Assembly (NCBI RefSeq): GCF_012489685.1
Contig: NC_080046.1
Span: 64,371,984-64,435,983, forward strand
Reading direction: 5' to 3'
DNA: 64,000 bases
DNA from: Lotus japonicus
Taxonomy: Eukaryota; Streptophyta; Magnoliopsida; Fabales; Fabaceae
The notes below the pieces were generated by a model that saw nothing but the letters and a program-made list of their open reading frames with translations, was not told where the DNA came from and ran no database searches. This document shows positions 47,604 to 59,360 of the stretch, one piece after another (the stretch's first letter is position 1; each line of letters begins with the position of its first letter). A program made the position numbers and the translations under genes.

Positions 47604-48107
47604 TCAAAGCCACAGTGGTGGAGGCTCGTTCAAGTCGATGGGGATTCCACGCCGGATGAGTCCAAGAAACGACGCCGTAGGGGAAGGTTCTGCAACTTGA
47701 GCGACGGTGACGTAAGGGGCGCTGACAGCGACGGTGACTGGCGGAGGCTGAGGCGGGTTGATGTCTTTGAGGACGCCGGTGTGGAGGAACTCACTGAGGG
47801 CAAGGCCACGGGAGGGGACGGAGGGCCAGCGGTGGTGGTGGAGATCAGAGGAGGGGGCGTTGAGGTCGAGGCAGAGACCAGCAGCGAGCGGAGCTGGAGG
47901 GAAGTTGGTTTTGGCCTTGGCTCCACGCAGGGAACGAGCGGCGCCGTCGTAGGCTAGGGCAGCTTCTTCTGGAGTGTCGAATGTGCCAAGCCAGACACGT
48001 GTCTTCTTCCACGGGTCGCGAATCTCAGCTGCATAGCGTCCCCATGGTCGCTTCCTTACTCCTCTGTAGTGTCCTTCACGAGAGGCTGAAGAAGATGAAG
48101 AAGCCAT
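47604..48107 (-). CDS. EAR-motif ERF repressor (ERF12-like), intronless
   Basis: Minus strand, 167 residues starting [20 protein letters not shown]. The AP2/ERF domain spans about residues 13-70 and includes [21 protein letters not shown] first EAR-like stretch, LCLDLNAP, follows at 78-85, and a C-terminal [11 protein letters not shown] (157-167) fits the DLNxxP form of the EAR motif. This matches the small group VIII ERFs such as AtERF11/AtERF12, repressors of GCC-box genes. The frame extends upstream to 48209, but the Met at 48107 is preferred because the family begins at MASSSSS and the upstream 34 residues look like translated leader. A TATA box at 48187-48194 supports this. Part of its coding sequence has a diverged copy inside the element at 50732-52171. 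Confidence 0.92.
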   Translation of the reverse strand: MASSSSSASREGHYRGVRKRPWGRYAAEIRDPWKKTRVWLGTFDTPEEAALAYDGAARSLRGAKAKTNFPPAPLAAGLCLDLNAPSSDLHHHRWPSVPSRGLALSEFLHTGVLKDINPPQPPPVTVAVSAPYVTVAQVAEPSPTASFLGLIRRGIPIDLNEPPPLWL

Positions 48108-48186
48108 GGATGGAAGCAACAAAAACAGAGAAGAGAAAAACAGAAAGAAAGAGGGAGTGAAGAAACTCAAGAGTGTTGTGATGGGG

Positions 48187-48194
48187 TATATAAT
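48187..48194 (-). promoter_or_regulatory. TATA box of the minus-strand ERF gene
   Basis: ATTATATA on the minus strand lies about 80 bp upstream of the start codon at 48107, leaving a short leader. Confidence 0.6.
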
Positions 48195-49355
48195 GGTGGA
48201 GGGACCCACGTAACCTCCCGTAATTGTCGGCTAGCCGGCACCACCTTCTTCCTACTACTCCGTTGTTCTTCACTTTTGTGGTTTGCCTTTTGGTTTATAT
48301 ATACAATACACGACACACGAGCGGCGAGGAAAATTTGGATAGAATCGATGAGAGCCGTTGATTGTTGATTGGACGGTGGTGATGGTTGGATCAAAAGTTA
48401 TTGTGGGACCTACCAGGAGGGAGGGCCGCCGCCTGATGAGACGTGTGGGGTTGGAAGGGGGCGATGGGTAGTGTGACGTTAGCCCTACTGATGTCGTGTA
48501 CGGCGTTGCTGAACGGCGCCTGACATTTTTTTGAAGAAATATTAATTATATTAATTATTACAACTACTAATTTATTTTTGTGTGTTTATGTTTATTTTTT
48601 TGAGATTGAATGAATGGTGTTATTGGAGGGAGGTTTATTGGGGTGTAATTGGAGGGAAGAGAATTATTAATTAGCAACACTATTTTTAATTGGTTAAAAT
48701 TTATATAAATCTTCCTAAAAATAAGAAGGTGAAGTTTATGTATTTTGACTGGTCAAATAATTAAGAAGTATTTAAAAAAGAGTGTGAAAGAGAGTGTTGT
48801 TAGCAATTTTGTAGGTGAGAAAATAGGGAGTGATGTGGGGTGGGGTTTGGGGTTGGTGCGGTGACAGAGAGTCCCACGTGGAATGGTGTCTGAGTAGCAG
48901 GGAACAGGTGAAGTTGGGCCACACTCACTGAGAAGATGAAGATGGATGGGCTGATACGGTCTCGTTGGCGTGTTTGACTCTCTTCTCTTTTCTTCTGATG
49001 TTGGGCTCTGTCCTCACCTCTCTTTCATTTTTCAGCTTTTTCATTTTCTTTTTAAGAAATAAAGAAGTTGAAAGAATAAAGAAAATTGAAAAAGGTGTGA
49101 GAGTGGGAAAGTCAGGGTGGGGATTCAGAGTGACTGCAGGTAGCAGATGGGCACAGTATGTGTGTGCCTACAGATACGGATGTGTAATAATGGTCACGTG
49201 AATGCTATTTGGTTGCTTTTCTACCTTACACCATTTTATGATTCATCATATACATTTTTCAATCATATTTATAATAATTAAAAAATTATATGTGATCATC
49301 AGCAAAGATATCAAAACGAAAAACAAGTACTATATATTAAGCAACCATTTCACAT
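48195..49355. other. upstream region of the ERF gene, no further gene seen
   Basis: Promoter-proximal DNA followed by AT-rich sequence. A small open frame at 48965-49201 has no recognisable similarity. Confidence 0.4.
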
Positions 49356-49782
49356 TGTTAGGACTGCATATTGTAAGGTATGAGACTTGACCCTCACATT
49401 AAAAGTATGAGATTCTAATGTGGGGTTTATAAGGTCTTGAGCTTTTCAACTACAACAACTAGCTTTTGTGGTGTGTCTCTCCCAAGGTTCTTATCAATAG
49501 TATCAAGCCTTACACCATGTCTCTGAGCTGCAAACGAGTGGCGCGGGTGGTGACACCGGCATTGCTATGTTCACTCGGGACTAGTCAAGGGGCTAGTGCA
49601 CAGCCAGTCCACGTGGGCGTCGGGACCGCGGAGCGCTGTTAGATGTTAGGACCCCATTGCAGGGTATAGGACTCGAGTCCCACATTGAAAATATGAGATT
49701 CTAATATGGGATTTATAAGGCCTTGGGTTTTCTAACTACAACAGCTAGCTTTTGTAGTATGGTTATCTCAAGATTCTTATCA
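49356..49782 (+). mobile_element. complete TRIM (miniature LTR retrotransposon), 427 bp
   Basis: Two direct LTRs, 49356-49496 (141 bp) and 49644-49782 (139 bp), each start TGTTAGGAC and end TTCTTATCA, with a TTTATAAGG TATA-like box inside. The 147-bp middle starts with AGTATCAAGCC, a weak match to the Met-tRNA primer-binding site, and has no coding capacity. The 5-bp duplication CACAT is exact on both sides (49351-49355 and 49783-49787). The LTRs have diverged at many sites, so the insertion is old. Confidence 0.85.
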
Positions 49783-49787
49783 CACAT

Positions 49788-50329
49788 TAACATTTTTTTC
49801 CATCTGAACAGTGAAAAAATGAGGTATTGAATACAAAAGAAGAAAAATGATAAAGTGGTAAGAATCTTACCCCATATCTAACTGTACGAGCAAACATTGA
49901 AACGGGGAGAAGTAACTATATGAAAAAACATGGTAATTCATAAAGGGTTTTAAAATGCCATTTTAAGTTGTCTTTTTGTACAAAAAATGCCATATCAGGC
50001 TTTATCTGCACAGTGCACACGTTTGGGGTTTCTCTTGGACCATCTTGTGTGTGTATGTTGATGTTGATTATCTTCTTCCCCTGCACGAGGACAAGTTACG
50101 TAATTTAATTTTTCTATTTGTGTTTTCCATACTTGCCTTTTGTTTTTCTTTGTTGGTCTATTATGACTATGATATGATACGATATGATGACCACCATGAA
50201 ATGATGGGACGGCAACTTTTTTGTTCTCCATTATTTTGTTTTTGTTTAATTTGTTACAAATGTATGGATAATTATGTAATTTTATAAGAATATGGCCACT
50301 ATTCTTGTTTTCTGTTTGGAGAAAAAGTT
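49788..50329. other. intergenic, nothing recognised
   Basis: AT-rich DNA with short open frames that resemble no known protein. Confidence 0.4.
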
Positions 50330-50491
50330 TGATACACCGACGGTGTAAAGATTTTTTTACACCGTCAACTAATTAGATTTCAAGGATATGCCAAGTCCAT
50401 TAATGAAATTAAATGAAAAGAGAGATTTTCTCACATTTTTAAAATCTGATTGGTTGACAGTGTAAATAAACTTTACACTGTCGGTACATCA
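50330..50491. mobile_element. short MITE (family A, copy 2)
   Basis: The ends start TGATACACCGACGGTGTAAAG and are inverted repeats over about 55 bp. Same family as 2897-3054, with similar length. Confidence 0.65.
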
Positions 50492-50731
50492 AAATTAAAC
50501 TCTTCTGTTTATGATTGCATCAGAAAATTAATCTGTCACAAAATTCTTGACTAAAATTGTTTTTTTGCTAGTGTAGCTTCCTAATTATAGAGTATCCACT
50601 TTTGATATTGAAGTCTTCTTGTCTGTCAACACTTTTGAGAGTACAAGACTTTTTATTCTTCTAGAACTAAAACATTTCTTATGTTTAATCATAAAGCTTA
50701 TGCGATGGAATTTTTAGGTACATAATTAATA

Positions 50732-52171
50732 GGCTTAATACATCAGAAGGCCCCTGAAATTGTAAAGGGAATCAATTCCAGGGCCTGTAAAATTTTCGCA
50801 TTAAATTGGGTCCCTAAGAATTTTTTTTTAATTCAATTAAGGACAAAGTGTGCCAGCCGCTGATGTGGCTCGATTTTTAGTCCGTCACATTATCCACGTG
50901 GCTTTTATAATTTTTTTAAATGACAACTTATGCCACATGTTTTAATTTTTTAAAATCTTAAATTATTTTTTATTCCAACTCATTTCAATTATAAAAAACA
51001 AACCTATCTTTAAAAAAATAAAATCCTAACCTAATCTTCTCTGGAATTATCGATGAAGAAGGAAGAGGGAAGAAGAAAAGGAAGAAGAGAAGGAAGAAGA
51101 CCATGAAGCCGCCCTTGCCTACGACGGCGTCGCTCCCTCCCTCCGTGGCCTTTGCCTCGACCTTAACGCCCCCTCCTCCGATCTCCACCACCATCACTGG
51201 CCTCTGCTCGACCTCAACGCCCCCTCCCCTGATCTCCACCATTACCGCTGGCCTCTGCTCGACCTCAATGCCCCCTACTCCGATCCCCACCACTACCGCT
51301 GGCCTCTGCTCGACCTCAATGGCCTCTCCTCCTATCAAGGTCAGATTCCATTTCAATTTCTTCTTCATAACTTGTTTCTCAATTTCCCCCCAATTTTTGA
51401 TTTTGGGTTTACATGGTTATGTCTCATTGGTTTGATTCTGGGTTTGGTGGGTTTTGCAGGTGGGGTTTTATGAAAATTCTGCTGGTTTGATTATGGGTTT
51501 GGTGGTTTGATTCTGGGTTTCATGGTTTGATTCTGGATTTAGTGGTTCTCCAATCCAAGAGTATATTTGATTTTGGTTTGATCTGGGTTTAGTGGGCAAA
51601 AAAAAAAAGAAGTTTTCCTTCACAGTATACGAATGGATTTCCAATCCAAGAGTATGCATGTTCTATGCGTGTTTCTAGTTCTCAGTGGAAAGGTGGGCAT
51701 CTTTTCTACTATTAATTGCTGCTGGAAATCTTGTTGATTGTATTGAAGGCAACTCAAGGAATTTTGCTGTATGCGTGGAAAAGCTAGGGAGTTTAGTTAG
51801 TCAGATTGGAGGTAGTTTGGGGGTTCTTAAATTCAATGGCCTTGGGGGTTCAATTTGGGGGTGAAAATGTTTAAATTAGGGATTGGTTATAGGGATTATT
51901 AGATTAGATTAGGTTATTTATTAAGTTTTTAATTTTTTTCTAATTATTTAATTGAGTTGGAATTAAAAATAATTTATTATTATTTTTTTAATTAAAAAAT
52001 AATAATAAAAGCCACGTGGAATTGATGACTGGGATAAAATTGAAAGCTGTTACACTTTGGCCTTAATTGAATTAAAAATTTTTTTCTAGGGACCCAATTT
52101 GATGCAAAAATTTTCTAGGTCCTGGATTTGATTCCCTTTACAATTACAGGGGCCTTCTGATGTATTAAGCC
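50732..52171. mobile_element. Mutator-like element 4 (1440 bp), Pack-MULE with ERF fragment
   Basis: The ends start GGCTTAATACATCAGAAGGC, with inverted similarity continuing for about 100 bp. The exact 9-bp duplication TAATTAATA flanks the element (50723-50731 and 52172-52180). Internal GC-rich DNA at 51105-51332 is an ERF coding fragment on the plus strand. No transposase is present. The element lies about 2.6 kb from the start of the related ERF gene, in opposite coding orientation. Confidence 0.9.
51105..51332 (+). pseudogene. ERF fragment with amplified 51-bp EAR-like repeat, inside a MULE
   Basis: One open frame reads [15 protein letters not shown], matching residues 48-62 of the ERF at 47604-48107. 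It then jumps to [18 protein letters not shown], matching ERF residues 78-95; ERF residues 63-77 are missing. The second piece is followed by two 51-bp repeats (LLDLNAPSPDLHHYRWP and LLDLNAPYSDPHHYRWP) and a partial fourth unit. Over the 99 aligned bases I count 13 differences from the neighbouring ERF gene. The AP2 DNA-contact strands are absent, so no DNA binding is expected. There is no in-frame ATG just upstream in this frame; another frame has an ATG at 51103. Confidence 0.85.
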
Positions 52172-52180
52172 TAATTAATA

Positions 52181-53441
52181 AGTTTGTTTTTTTGTCAAAG
52201 CATAAATAATGTAAACCTGAGGTGTGCAAAAAGCGATGCCCGTGATCTCTCATGTTTGTTCTCAACCGAATATGGGTCAAGCCATGATCACATATATTTT
52301 CAGCCCAGCTCCACTTAGCTCCAGCTCAGTTTGGCTCAAATGCATCTACACAGATAACTGAAGATTGCGTTATTCAAATGATTATATTCCTTTTTTTTTT
52401 GTAAGAATTTATAAACATTCTCTTAAGCCGTACATGAACTTCTTCAGGTCAGAGGCTTTAATCTTAATATAGTTCTTCATACAAAACTATCCATAACAAG
52501 AAATCAATGAGCCAAATATCACCTGAACATTCATAATGATGGTTTTTAATTTGAATTCTTTAACACAATTCCGGTGAGTCTAAAATGATACATAGAATTT
52601 AAGTCATTCATAAACAACTCATGCTAAACACAGGAAACACTTTGCCCACACGGGAGACCCTTGTACTTGTGTCAGTTGTGTGTCTAAGGGGACCTAGTCT
52701 CCTTTGCTTGTTTTTTTGTAGTTTACCTATGATCCATATCAAGGTTGGGCCTCTCTCTTTTCATGTTAGCATGCTTCAATAGAAGAAAAAAAAAGGCAAT
52801 GTTGCTTATGGCTAAGAGATGTTGTAAGCCACTTGCATTGTGGATGCTCAGGACTACAGGAGACCAGGACCCTGGAATCAAACTTATAATGATTGAAGAA
52901 CAACAGACAGATCCTCATTATTTGTAATTCTTATCAAAGCATAAACCATTGCCCAATTATCCATTCCGTACATTAACTGAAACAGGATACAACTGAAAAA
53001 ACTGTGGAAAATATGTAAATTAGACATCACTAATCTTCCATGGTACATTGGTACACTATAATTTCTATTTGCATTTCAATTTTTTAACTGTGACAACTGA
53101 CAAATCCTATATGAACAGATAGAAATGTATAGAAGCTCAGAAACAGGGGAGAAATGAAGACGTAAACATGGTAATGTACAAAATTTTCTGATTTACAAAT
53201 TAGGAAGGTTCTCAGCAGCTTCTAAGAAGTGATTCAATGGGTTCAAAAAACTCCGTCAATATTTGGGGGAAGCACACCATTGGATAAAGCCATCGAAGAT
53301 CAGATTAACCTGCCATTCACACCAAAATACCACATATATAAGCCTTCTAATTGAAGATTAACTGGATAAAAAGATGATTAATTGAAGTTGTGAGACAGAA
53401 ACTGTAGGATAGTCTTCCAAAGATACCAGAATAATGGGATG
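52181..53441. other. intergenic and 3' flank of RLP4
   Basis: No gene is supported. The last few hundred bases probably include the 3' untranslated region of the minus-strand RLP4 gene. Confidence 0.4.
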
Positions 53442-54707
53442 TTATTGTGTAAGCAAGATAGGCCCATTCTCCGCAGCAGTGCGAGTATTGCCATAATTAT
53501 TATGCCTTGTCATTTGGATGTCACGTGAATAATGAGTCCTTGCTTTTGCATATGGAGCTGCCCTCGCTACAAAAGAAAATTAAGGTATAAATTTCCATCC
53601 AAGATTATGTTAGCTATGCTTAGCAGCAAGGTTACCAGAGGGTGTTTCATAATTTTGCCTGATTCAACCCAGTACAAGTGGAATGCAATGCAACTGTGTT
53701 TAGATTGATAACTTAAGTACAAGTGCAATGCAACTGGTATAAACTCAACCCAGTAATAGAGTACTAAGATAACAGCAAGCCACAGATATTAACATCCTCA
53801 CCTGCAATTTGTTGAGTCCGGAGGATATTCTGTCTCCTTTTCCAGCAGCAAACTGAACCGGTAATCAGAACTAGAAAAGTTATAGAAGCACCTAACCCAA
53901 TACCAACTTTCGCACTGGCAGAAAGATGAGTTCCACATGTACGTAATCCGGGCATACCACACAAACCTGCATTATCGGTAAAACTGCAGACATCCAGAAA
54001 TGTAGATTTAGAAACCTTAATACCAAAGAAAGGGGAGAAACAGCATGAAGATATATGGTTCTCCTCGAATTGGATATGAATTCACTTTAGGTTTATTCGA
54101 GTGTTTAATATTGGCAACATACTTGAAGCTAGCTCTGTGCAGAAGTCTTCCTCCTAGAGTAGCTGGGACCCTTCCAGACAGAGAGTTGCCATTAAGGTTC
54201 CTGCATGAAGACTTTTTTAATAGAAACTTCTAGTCTTCTTATTTTTCTTGCGCAAGTTAAAAGATTAAGGAATCTTACAGTCTTTGTAACAATGTCAATT
54301 GTCCAAGGCTTTCAGGAATCGATCCATTGAATAAGTTGTAGGACAGGTCACTGCATGTGTACATGGCATTCAAAAATTACCATGACAGCCAAATAAAGGA
54401 TTCAAACCTTCCAGTAATCTCACAGTGAAGCTAATCTAAAGTAATTTAAATCGAAGCATGAAGAAACTGAGTCATTGAAGTACTACTAGCCACTGACACA
54501 CAAATAAAGCATTTTGCAAATTGGCTGACCTCTCAATATAGAGAACGAAAGCAATGCTGACCCTAAAACATAAACCTTTAGTTTAGAATCTTAGGTATCT
54601 GATTCCTTTTCTTTGCAAACTTTTTTAATGTAAATTTAGCCCTTAGCTTTTACAAATAATAGTGATTTTGCAACATGGATTAATCACTGTATTGCTATTA
54701 ATTCCAT

Positions 54708-54746
<39 letters not shown>

Positions 54747-57700
54747 AACTATAAGTAAAATATATTACTTAATCAAATTCCCTTTTCGTTCATTTGTTCT
54801 TAATTTCTGAGGCCTTAATATGATTTTTTTTTTTGGTACACTTAATATGATATATAGTTACAAAGGATACGCTTTAATCTGATAGGCCCCCAAGTCAGGA
54901 ATGGGCTGATATAACTAATACTAGGCCCAAGGTGTGGCGTGTGTATGTTAGAAGGGGAAAGAAAGGAAGCACCTAGAAGGGGAGTGAGCTGGCAGAGTGA
55001 GGGAAAGATGCTAAGAAGAGTTAGTTACGGGAATCAGGGGAATTCTGTTAGCTAGTGAGAGGCACCTGGAAATTAGCTAATTGTAATAGAGAATAGAGAA
55101 GCATGATTTCTCTATAGGAGCTTAGCTCTGGAGTAGCAGTGACTACTGTATTTTCTTCTTGTTCCATTAATCAAATCAATCCATTTCCTCTCATCTTTTA
55201 CTCTTCCTGTTAACTGTTTTATTGGTTTCTATCACAATCCATGTAGGAGATCAGCAAGAGTAAGTCAGCAAAATGAAGACTCATTAGTAACAAAATAAGT
55301 TGTAAAAACTACAAATACAAGTTCATTTTTCATGTTCATCGTATCTTGCTCCTGAGATCTTGCAGCTACTTTAATTTTAAGATCCCATACTATCTTATTC
55401 CTTTAGAACTAAGGCTTGGTTCACACAGAAGAATTGCTATCAGGATTGGAGCTGACATAAATTCTCAACAAACGTGCGTGGTTGTGCCGAATATGAGAAT
55501 CTCATATTGGAATTGTACTACATTTTATGAACTTGGAAAATATAAACAACAGAACCAATCAGCCATATGAACTGAGAAGAGCAAGAGCAAGAAGTCGCTT
55601 ACAGCACTTGCAAGCTAGTTATTTTTCCAATTGAAGATGGAATGGCTCCACGAATGCTGTTTCCACTCAAGTTTCTGTAATGTACAAGTAAAATAAGCAT
55701 AAGGAATGAGCAAGAAAGTAAGCGTTTACATTTCTAAGGGAATAGTGAATTGAACAGAAAAAATTAAAAGGTCAGACAAATTATTCAAATCATGCAGTTT
55801 GCTATTTGATCAATGCCTAGGTCTAGTGGTAAGTATCAACATATTGATCAAGGCCTAGACCTAACAATCCATTTTATTATCAACAACATATTGAGCATAA
55901 TTCGTACATCCATCCCACGACAATGTTTGGCTGAAAGGAATGTATTTAGGGCTTACAGGATTTGTAGATTATGCAGCCTGGAAATGTCTTTTGGCAAGTA
56001 ACCCTTCAGACCTTGATTGTCAAGACCACTGCTCATCAACAGATACAGCAACAAGTAAGCAAGTTATTATAATTTAATATTTAATACAGCTTCCGATGCA
56101 AAACAAATGCTTTTCACCCTAGTGGTAAGTATTAATTTCCTTGCTAAGTGCAGATGGAGAGAATTTTCTTTTGATGCAAACAGGGTCCAGAGAAATGTTA
56201 AGAAAGGGGAGGGCCAATATAAGCGCTACTTCCTCAAATAATGGGCACAAAATGGTTGATTTGAGCATACAAAACGTGAACTTCCCAAATGAGTGAATGA
56301 AACAAATTTGGAAAACAAGTTCGGCTGATCAGTTTGAAAGTAAGTTTCATTGGTCAGTACCTTTTTTTCGCTTTGAGGGGGGGGGGGGTCGGTGGGATTC
56401 AATTTTGCTGATTTAGAGGCTTTGATGCTGAAAAAACAAAGTTTTGATTCTTGGTTTTGGTACAAAAAGAAAATATTGAGAAATAAAAATGCAGGTATAA
56501 TGTCACCACACAATCAAATGTACAATAACAGCCTGAGAATAAGGGTAATAAGAAATTACAGTCCATCAATGACCCAACTGCCACTACTTTTGTCTAATTG
56601 ACAATCTGCTCCAGTCCATGGATGTTGTTGAGGAACACAAGGATCACCATTCCACCCAAACCTAGGAGGAAGCCCCAAAGCCTTCTTCAATGTTTGTAAG
56701 GCCTTAACTAGAGTAAAAGAACAACGATTAACTAGCAAAAATTAACATGCATTTGGATTACAGGAAATCACATTTGATACCACTAATAGTATATAAAATT
56801 AGAGAAGACGTAAAAGTAAAAATAGAGTAACCAATCAATACTATTAAGCTTGAATGTCATCGCTGAAAGGAAGAGGAAGAAAGAACAACAAGAGCAATCC
56901 GCTAAAGACAATATGACAAGACAGAGACCAAAGAAGTACGACACTGCATTTAAAAGTAGCAAATAACAGGCTAATAACACATAATTTGGTCGAAACCAAT
57001 TTAATTTGTATTTAGAATGAGCCACAGACCCCAATTAGATTATCTTGAGGTGTGTTAACAGGTCAAAGGGTGTACTCCAAAAACAAAATTAGGAGTTGGC
57101 ATATGTACCTTCATCTGATAAAGTTTTTGACTCAGCCATTATAACTTCCAATATCTCTATTGCATTGATTATGGCAAGACTTCCTTCTTTCGGCCTCAAA
57201 GTTATTGTCAATGTCCTCCCATTAACAGTAACAGTTTTATTAAGCACAAGGGCAGTATAACGATCCCCACTCAATTCCACAATGTCAACATCTTTAAAAG
57301 CAACATCACCATTTATCATAATATCGAAGACCCTTTGTCCTGTGGAAGTCACTGAATTATCAATCTCAGCAAAATGTAACCAAATAGAATAGTTTTTACT
57401 GGGATCCACATCCAATGTATATGTTAAATCAGGCTGGCTACTAGTACTAATAAGTGCTGATCGATAAAGAGTTTCTGGATAGAAGTTTGGTGCAAGCGAA
57501 GTCTTTTTTATTCTAGTTTCAACAGATCTAGGTCGATCAGAGCCCTGATCAAAAGTCTTAATATGCTGCCAAAATCTGTCCCCTCCTAGAGGATATGCAC
57601 CATAATCCTCACCAAATTTTGACTGCCCAAAACCACAACTCAGCCTTTTAACTGTTCTAAGTATTGTCCCTTGGCTCCACTGTGATCCAGAATAATAAGC

Positions 57701-58979
57701 TTTGTCATCGATTTGAAGAATCTCGATTGAAAGAATTGCTGGATCTCCATGACCAGTGCTATGAAAACAGATTGAGACAGAACGATCCATAAGAAACACT
57801 TGGGCTTCAGTAAATGCTTGATCATCCTGATTAGTCCAACCTGATTTCAAGGAATATATTTGAGTGCCTTGAATTGAGATGTCGAATAGAGGTTCATCAG
57901 TAGTTCTAGCATGAGCAACAAGTCCAAAAAAGACCCTGACTGAGTAGTGCCCCTTTGGCACTTGATGAATGTTGTAGCAATTTGAAGGACCTCCAGACAA
58001 GGGGAAATAGCGAAGAGTTTTGAGAGGAGGGGCGATGTAACTTGTTGTAGACGCGTTGGCAGGGATGCCGCCTGTATATCCAAAGTCTTTATACCAAAGG
58101 GTTGTGGTTGGTTTTGTTTGAACATTTTGACGAGCCCCACAGTTTATACGCATAGCAAATGGCCCTGCAATGAATACAAAGTTGCATAAATTTTGGTCCA
58201 AGTCAATTGTGAATAAAGTTTCAAAAAACAAAAACATCTCAAATTTATGGAAATCCTATCATTTGGAATGTGCAAGCAATCGCGCTCGTTTCGTTGACAC
58301 TAAAATCCACCAGAAAAAACAGCCAGGGAGTGGGAACTAGCTCTTACTGTTTGCATAATGCCAATAGATTGATTGCATAGCATACTCTCACACATTACAA
58401 AAGCATAACTTAATCACCTTCCTGAGATGTTAGCCAATTAAATGCAACCATTCAAGCAAAATGTAACAAAAAAAGCAAGTTATAAAACGAACTGAAGCAA
58501 TTTCAACAGGGTACCTATTCTTATTGAGACTGAGTGTAACTAAAAAAGGAGTCAAACTTAGATTGTTCCAGAGTTTGAACAAGCTGAAATAGTTGTAATA
58601 TTCTTCAGATCGAAGAATTTTCCATTGTTAATCTAATTGAGTAATTCCAGCCAAATTCAAACGAACCCTCATCCTCATCACTCAGATTCAAGCGCCAATT
58701 ACAACCAGCAGTACTACACACACTGACACACACGCATGCAATTTTCCTTGATGACACAATTGAAAGCAAAACAGAGTGAAATCCAAGCTGCATCAACCCA
58801 TTTATGAACTTCAATTGTACATGAACTGATGCTAGAAAAGGGGAAATAATTGAGCATGAAGCAGGTAGCAGAGGAAGCTCACCTCGTTGAGCAGCATGAG
58901 CGGTGGAAGCAAAGCAGAGAAAGAGCATCTGCAGCAGAAGAAATCGAAGCATTGTGGTCTTCGGCATCTCCATCTTCAT
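53442..58979 (-). CDS. RLP4: RLP4-type receptor-like protein (malectin-like plus LRR), intact, 9 exons
   Basis: Minus-strand exons 58979-58883, 58164-57109, 56707-56560, 56028-55957, 55674-55603, 54350-54279, 54200-54123, 53983-53802 and 53566-53442 join with correct phases to 633 residues, close to Arabidopsis RLP4 (626). A signal peptide (MLRFLLLQMLFLCFASTAHA) is followed by a large malectin-like region (about residues 34-385, with TLWYKDFGYTGGIPANAST and FYPETLYRSALIST), then a GWNGDPCVPQQHPW cap and four LRR units, three on separate 72-bp exons. One membrane helix lies at about 558-579, followed by WKRRQNILR and a 54-residue cytoplasmic tail with no kinase. Such proteins sit in the plasma membrane; RLP4 has been linked to cell-wall sensing in Arabidopsis. 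Without a kinase it would need a partner. Start could also be a later Met in the same exon. A solo-LTR candidate and several SSRs lie in introns. Confidence 0.95.
54711..54745. repeat. CA/TA microsatellite in an RLP4 intron
   Basis: A run of about ten CA units is followed by about seven TA units, within the intron between exons at 55603 and 54350. Confidence 0.85.
54880..55234 (+). mobile_element. solo-LTR candidate (355 bp) in an RLP4 intron
   Basis: The segment starts TGATAG and ends CTATCA, an inverted TG...CA pair typical of LTRs. It is richer in G than its surroundings and ends with TTTCTATCA. The flanking 5-mers are TAATC and CAATC, one mismatch apart, so the target duplication is nearly intact. 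No second LTR or coding interior is present, so it reads as a solo LTR. Confidence 0.55.
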
Positions 58980-59143
58980 CTTCTTCCCTCACACTCTCTC
59001 TCTCTCACATCGCTGGTTTTTCTAGAGAGAGAAAGTGAAGATAGTTGGACGTGTCTGCACTTTGCATTAACATAAACAGTTGGGAAATTATTTATTCCAG
59101 TAACTATTAAAACTTGCAGAACTGAAGTAGACAATAATAATAA

Positions 59144-59360
59144 GGGTTAATCCTCTAATTGGTCCCTGTGATTGTGTGGCCGTCTGAAATTAGTCCCTCC
59201 CGTAAAATTTAAGTCCTCGCATTTGAAAAAGTGTGTGTAGCAGGTCCTCGCCGGAGGGACTAATTTCCACACACTTTTCAAACGCGAGGACTTAGATTTT
59301 ACGGGAGGGACTAATTTCAGACGGCCACACAACCACAGGGACCAATTAGAGGATTATCCC
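59144..59360. mobile_element. near-palindromic foldback MITE, 217 bp
   Basis: The ends start AGGGTTAATCCTCTAATTGG and its inverted copy, and almost the whole 217 bp folds on itself. TAA flanks both sides, as expected of PIF/Harbinger-type elements, but the AAT-repeat flank makes the duplication ambiguous. Confidence 0.75.
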
